Shown here: positions 58,815 through 64,000 of the stretch, one piece after another | How the letters are laid out: each line of letters opens with the position of its first letter | How positions within the stretch are numbered: the stretch's first letter is position 1 | NCBI GenBank assembly: GCA_037043455.1 | Contig: JAWPHD010004382.1 | Coordinates: 1 to 64,000, forward strand | Direction of reading: 5' to 3' | Source: Cyrtodaria siliqua | Lineage: Eukaryota > Mollusca > Bivalvia > Adapedonta > Hiatellidae | DNA length: 64,000 nucleotides | Made by a program: the position numbers and the translations under genes | The notes under the pieces: generated by a model | The model's database searches: none | What the model saw: the letters and a program-made list of their open reading frames with translations, nothing else | Told to the model about the DNA's origin: nothing

Positions 58815-59165
58815 GCGACGACCGGACATATTGTGGATGCGTATAAGCTCACACAAATCCTCAAAGGGCGGTAGCGTTTGATGTTTGTCTTAAATATTGT
58901 TTTGTCGTACCCTTAATAGTTTATCTGGCTTGAGTATTTTCCTTGTGGCTTTCTAGGCTTTAGTATATCCATATATACAAGATAATGTATATGTTGTACT
59001 TATATTGTCTATTAATGTTTGTTAAAGAATAAAACCTGGCGGGGATATCTTTGTTTACACTGTCCGGTTTCATTGGGATGACCATAGGGTAAGAGTGGTG
59101 TTTTTTTCCACTGATCATTCTAAGGGTACAGCCCTATTGCCAACCAATGGTTATTTCTGTTATCC
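58815..59165 (+). mobile_element. Naiad 3'-UTR fragment
   Basis: It matches about 50690-51090 with a decayed module: GACCATAGGG/CCCTATTGCC, 8/10 paired. Confidence 0.65.
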
Positions 59166-59550
59166 TGTTATTGGCGAAATTTATATTTATAACTGTTATC
59201 TGTTATTAGATGTACTGTTAACTGTTTTCAGTGGTTTTTTAATTTACTGTTAACTGTTAAGAGCAATTCAATTTGCTGTTATCCTGTTATGAGAACACCC
59301 CACCCACCACTTGCATCGTCCCCACACTCCACTCCCCCCCAACCTCCCCCCACCCCCACCCCCCCACCCCTCAACAATGGTTATTTCTGTTATCCTGTTA
59401 TTCGCGAAATTTATATTTTGTTATCTGCTTTTATGAGAAAAATATTAACTGTTATCTGTTATTAGATGTACTGTTAACTGTTTTTAATGTTTTTTTAATT
59501 TACTGTTAACTGTTATCACCAATTCAATCTGCTGTTATCCTGTTATGAGA
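59139..59550. repeat. Two ~170-bp units around C-rich tracts
   Basis: GGTTATTTCTGTTATCCTGT, GATGTACTGTTAACTG and TTTTTTAATTTACTGTTAAC appear in both units. They are separated by a C/A-rich microsatellite (59296-59372). Confidence 0.75.
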
Positions 59551-59579
59551 ACCCCCTTGCATCCCCCTCCCCCTTTATG

Positions 59580-59665
59580 TAATGTCATATCTTGCCTTTT
59601 ATTCATCTTTGCAGTTATTATTTGTTTACATGCGTGTTTTTGGTTAACTGTGGTCCTTGAACCAC
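59580..59665 (+). mobile_element. Naiad terminal tail scrap
   Basis: TGCGTGTTTTTGGTTAACTG with GTCCTTGAA matches the end of the Naiad 3' terminus. It is separated from 58815-59165 by the CTGTTA repeat. Confidence 0.5.
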
Positions 59666-60984
59666 ATACAATCGCAATAGTATACACAACTGCCAGCAAA
59701 ACAGCAATTATTGATCTGTACCCTTTCTACACGGTGAAAGGTTTGGAACATTTCGAATTTGAATTTATTTCGCGTCTTTAAACACCTTGTTTAACATATT
59801 TAATCGTTGTTTTTTAAACTTCAACTGCACCAGGTTGTATATATTTTACAACTATTGTGTACCCCGAACCCTATCTTGTCATCCTTATCAATGCATTTAC
59901 GAGTTTTGAATTACGACATATCACCAGTGTACATACATATTGACACAGACTGTTTTGTGTTTGTGTTTCGTTTAAAATCAAAATGTTATATATTGTGTAT
60001 CCTATGGCTATGTTTATAAATAGTCTCTTTGTAACCGCTTAAGCGTACAAGGTCACACAAAAACATGTAAAGTGCACGGTTTTTGGTCCGATAATATAGT
60101 CTACTATATATAGCATATTAAACTGAACCCAAGGAAGTTATAAAATCAAAGTACTAAAAGTACTGAGTGGCAAGAGCATTGGATGGAATGAATGGGTTCA
60201 CAATAATTGTGGGGACTGAATTGTTGCATGGCAAGCAGATGTGAAGATATGGATTTGAAGAGTAAAGGGTGAATGCGTGGACATATGGTATTGGAACCAG
60301 AACTGTACCTAAAATATCTTTCTGTAAAGAGGCGACGCGACGAGACAGGACGCTGCAAAATGATTCGTATATAGCACATTCCAGTCCTGTTGAGGAGGAG
60401 TATAATGAATGGCGTTGAGTACATATCTGTTAAAGTTAATGAAATGCACTGGTACCGGCACAATTTGAAAGTTATCAAAGTGAAACACATTTATTAAGAT
60501 GACATGTGTAATAAAAATAACAATAACAAACCCAGAACAATAATTATACATCATTGTGTTACAGGCATTCCAATGGAACTTAAGAAGTATCCCAAGTAGG
60601 AAATGTCTTTGTTTCTTTGATAAAATAATTAAATTTAAACATTGTTTGCAACACATTTGCTATAACAACAGTTTGGCGCAATTACATAATGGGAGATATA
60701 TTTAAGATAAAACATGTAATAAATATAAAACCGCGAGTATAAGTAAACACAAGATAAAAGGAGATACAATGAGATAAACGGCAAGAAATATATATATATG
60801 TGTACATAATGTGTCGAGTAGACTTACTTGATTTAAAGTAAATACCAAAATTAAAAACAGAATTTCAACTGTCTTGCACATGAAATATGTCTAAAGGTGT
60901 GACATGAGCGCTAAAATTGAATAGAAATTACTCAGTTGTCTGCCCTTTCCGCAATCTTTAATAAAAACTATAATTAAAAGTCGA
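59666..60984. other. Non-coding, nothing recognised
   Basis: Several open frames of 60-115 residues overlap on the minus strand, but their composition is not protein-like. Confidence 0.35.
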
Positions 60985-61215
60985 TCAATTGGAAGCAACA
61001 AAAGCAAACAAGACAGAAAAGTAGCAGACTCGGTTTTACTGAGTCTGGTCATGACAGGTGAAATGAAATGCAGCACCTCTCACACCAGAGCACTCACTTT
61101 GGCGGTATTCTAATTTAAATCCACAAACATTGAGCTTGATGATCACAATGTACCAGTTAGTAATAACATTACTGATTAGTAGTCGGGCGACTTTTTACAG
61201 CCGTTACTCGTTAGT
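60985..61215 (-). repeat. LTR-like repeat, single inverted unit
   Basis: On the minus strand it carries a complete AGACTC/GAGTCT hairpin with loop AGTAAAACC and a TGTAAAAAGTCGCCCGAC segment. It is the same family as 18661-19060. Confidence 0.55.
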
Positions 61216-62067
61216 TGTTTTTAAGATATCTCAAGGTAAGTTGTGATATCTCAAAATGGATATCTCAAGATAAACACATATATATTGAGATTTCTCAAGA
61301 TACGGTACATCGCGGAACATTATTTTAGTGAGTTTTTCATAATCTGGGTTTCGTATAATGCAGATTTGCCTTATCGATAAATTCCATTCTAACAGAAGTA
61401 TTTCTCATCACAAACAAACCGAATAGTAACAGACTTTGAAAATATGATGAAATACAGACAAAACAAATACTTCATTTGACTGTGGTATTAAAATATGGTA
61501 GGACCCTTTAGGAAGCACTCCACAGTTTAATGTCCAATTCTCAACAATCAAACCCGTGACAAGCCCTTAGCCTGAATCCTTGAGCAAAATAAATCGCACC
61601 ATCATTGGATCATACATTTCTTTGAATACCATTACATTATCCATGTTTTCATACCAAATAAAAGTACCAACAAGCCGTTTCTTTACAATGTTGCCTCATT
61701 TCCTTAAGATTACCGACACTTTAGCAAGTTTTTGGACGTTTTTAATAGTTTCGCATTTTTCTATTTATAGCTTCAAAAATAATAAAGAATGCATATACCA
61801 CTATATCAAAATAAACTTATAGGTACTCAAAACTAAACAATCAACACTCCATAAATAATATTAATACCATCCATGGACCTAAAAGATTCTTAGTTGTTTT
61901 CTTTCTGATGTACACCATGGACTTTCGTGCTAAAGTGAGGACTGATCTTAAGGCGGTAGTACCTATGATTTAGTTCCAAAAAAAAGAAAAGTTATTTTGT
62001 GGAATATGTATTGATGGGGCAGAGTGTAACCGAAGAGGTAAAATATTTATTTTAAGTGTTTTTCAGG
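61216..62067. other. AT-rich non-coding DNA
   Basis: A few GATATCTCAA words cluster at 61225-61310. No gene was recognised. Confidence 0.35.
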
Positions 62068-62430
62068 TTACCGTTAATCATAAACTTCGAAACACCTTTG
62101 CAAAATATTCTTATCGTAACTCTGGTCTACTTTTAAAATATAAAAATAATTTAAAAACTCTTCTGCGACAAGGACTTCCATATAACTAGACTGTGGTGAC
62201 GTGATTTACACACTTTATAAGATCCTTGGTCATGATAACTTTCATACAATCTTTATTAAACTGGTTACAAAATATATCAAATGAGGGTATGACCCTATCA
62301 TTTTACAACCCAGTGCATGTTTAGAGGGTGAACCTCAAAGAGGAAAGCATAGTGGTGAACTGTAAATGGGTCAATCAATAAACATGCAGTGCCTTGCAAA
62401 ATGATAAGTTTAATTGTATAACCTCTTAAT
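62068..62430. mobile_element. Naiad foldback: RT tail plus, then minus
   Basis: 62068-62326 (plus) is the RT thumb and tail (CATAAACTTCGAAACACCTT, TTCTGCGACAAGGACTT). 62330-62430 (minus) repeats the same tail (ALFIDPFTVHHYAFLF) in inverse orientation. The junction lies within the conserved CTGCATGTTTA segment. Confidence 0.65.
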
Positions 62431-62554
62431 ATATAAATTGTAATTGTATTAAGTTGACCATGGTGAATAATCATACGAAGATGTGTAAATACTGAAAACA
62501 AGCATCCCTTGGAAGCAACAACAAGAGGTCAATGACCTTGAAGCTCTACTGATT

Positions 62555-64000
62555 GATTTTGATTTCAGGAAGTAGTCGCTACAAACTTGTTTTTTGAAAA
62601 TCTATTTTTAGCCGTGGCGGCCACCTTGAATTTTCGGCCGACCTGAAATTTTGCTAGGATCAATAAGACATCAAGAGCAACATTCCTGTGAAGTTTCATG
62701 AAAATCTGTCAAGTAGTTTCAGAGGAGAAGTCGCTACAAGTTTTCATTATATAACTCTATGTAAACAAAGATGGCCACTGACAGCCATGTTTAACATTGA
62801 ATCAAAATAATGTTCGTCTCGGATAACCATCATGTCATACTGATCATTTTAGAAAAAGTCCCATATCAATATCTTTTATAGTTTTCAAGAAGTAGTCGCT
62901 ACAAACTTATATTTTAAAAATCTATTTTTAGCAATGGCGGCAATCTTGAATTTCCGGCCGACCTGAAATTTTGCTAAGATCAATTAGACATTAAGAGCAA
63001 CATTCGTGTGAAGTTTCATGAAAATCCGTCAAGTAGTTTCAGAGGAGTAGTCGCTACAAGTTTTCATGATATAACTCTATGTAAACAAAGATGGCCACTG
63101 GCAGCCATGTTTAACGTCGAATCAAAATAATGTTCGACTCGAATAACCACCATGTCATGCCGATCATTTTAGAAAAAGACCCATATCAATATCACTTATA
63201 GTTTTCAAGAAGTAGTCGCTACAAACTTTTTTTTTTTAATCTATTTTTAGCTGTGGTGGCCATCTTGAATTTCTGGCCGATCTGAAATTTTGCTAAGATC
63301 AATTAGACATCAAGAGCAACATTCCTGTGAAGTTTCATGAAAATCCGTCAAGTAGTTTAAGTGGAGTAGTCGCTACAAGTTTTCATTATATAACTCTATG
63401 TAAACAAAGATGGCCGCTGACAGCCATGTTTAACATCGAATCAAAACGATTTTTGACAAGGACCAACATCATGTCATGCTGATCATTTTAGAAAAGTCCC
63501 ATATCAATATCACTTATAGTTTTCAAGAAGTAGTCGCTACAAACTTGTATTTTGAAAATCTATTTTTAGCCATGGCGGCCATCTTGAATTTTTGGCCGAC
63601 CTGACATTTTGCTAGGATCAATTAGACATCAAGAGCAACATTCGTGTGAAGTTTCATGAAAATCTGTCAAGTAGTTTTAGAGGAGTAGTCGCTACAAGTT
63701 TTCATTATATAACTCTATGTAAACAAAGATGGCCACTGGCAGCCATGTTTAACGTCTAATCAAAATAATGTTCAACTCGGATTACCATCATGTCATGCTG
63801 ATCATTTTAGAAAAAGTCCCATATCAATATCTTTTATAGTTTTCAAGAAGTAGTCGCTACAAACTTATTTGTTAAAAATCTATTTTTAGCCGTGGCGGCC
63901 ATCTTGAATTTCCGGCCGACCTGAAATTTTTCTAGGATCAATTAGACATCAAGAGCAACATTACTGTGAAGTTTCATGAAAATCCGTAGAGTAGTTTCAG
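62555..64000. repeat. 320-bp tandem array, at least 4.5 units
   Basis: AGTAGTCGCTACAAACTT marks units at 62571, 62891, 63211, 63529 and 63849. A second AGTAGTCGCTACAAG occurs mid-unit. Each unit has GGCCATCTTGAATTT and TGTAAACAAAGATGGCC. It is not coding and continues past the window end. Confidence 0.95.

Noticed and set aside
59273..59509. 78-residue Pro-rich frame
   Set aside because: It is produced by the C-rich microsatellite and the CTGTTA repeats.
60146..60656. Overlapping minus-strand frames of 114 and 115 residues
   Set aside because: No domain, no splice signals and low-complexity hydrophobic composition; they are likely chance frames.

Overview
This is invertebrate nuclear DNA, AT-rich and intron-bearing, and most likely from a mollusc, probably a bivalve. 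The evidence is a very high density of Naiad-type Penelope-like retroelements (permuted GIY-YIG + reverse transcriptase), a LINE whose ORF1 carries an SGNH esterase domain, a Polinton/Maverick, and tandem families containing GGTCA/TGACC palindromes or 'GGCGGCCATCTTGAAT' blocks. The species cannot be fixed from the window. Host coding sequence is sparse and most recognisable DNA is mobile.

Layout. 0-5.5 kb: two short exons of an unidentified host gene (1675-1750, 4015-4072) with a MITE in the intron and SINE copies nearby. 6.4-13.5 kb: Naiad 3' fragments and one longer Naiad RT copy on the minus strand. 13.9-18.7 kb: a decayed but nearly full-length LINE on the minus strand, abutting a repeat that carries a poly(A)-signal hairpin. 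20-26.6 kb: broken Naiad copies, one split by a SINE. 26.6-30 kb: a 116-bp satellite, then a ~145-bp array whose units carry an estrogen-response-element-like palindrome. 32.0-34.9 kb: the clearest host gene, a two-exon secreted arginine ADP-ribosyltransferase (minus strand). 35-42.4 kb: Tc1-like and Naiad debris, a 125-bp tandem array and a foldback element. 42.8-52.2 kb: a degenerate Polinton with both terminal inverted repeats and a near-perfect 6-bp target duplication. It keeps PolB, protease, zinc-ribbon/PLA2-like and integrase remnants. One Naiad lies between its genes and a composite ~3.4-kb Naiad splits the integrase. 53.7-62.4 kb: more Naiad fragments, small MITEs and divergent repeats. 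62.5-64 kb: a 320-bp tandem array that runs off the window.

The most interesting new signal is a compact (~101-103 nt) foldable module in the Naiad 3' UTR. Six copies retain both arms of a 9-10-bp closing stem. The stem sequence differs between subfamilies, yet pairing is kept on both sides, and two internal hairpins also show compensatory or wobble changes. This suggests a selected RNA structure in an element class reported to lack canonical hammerhead motifs.
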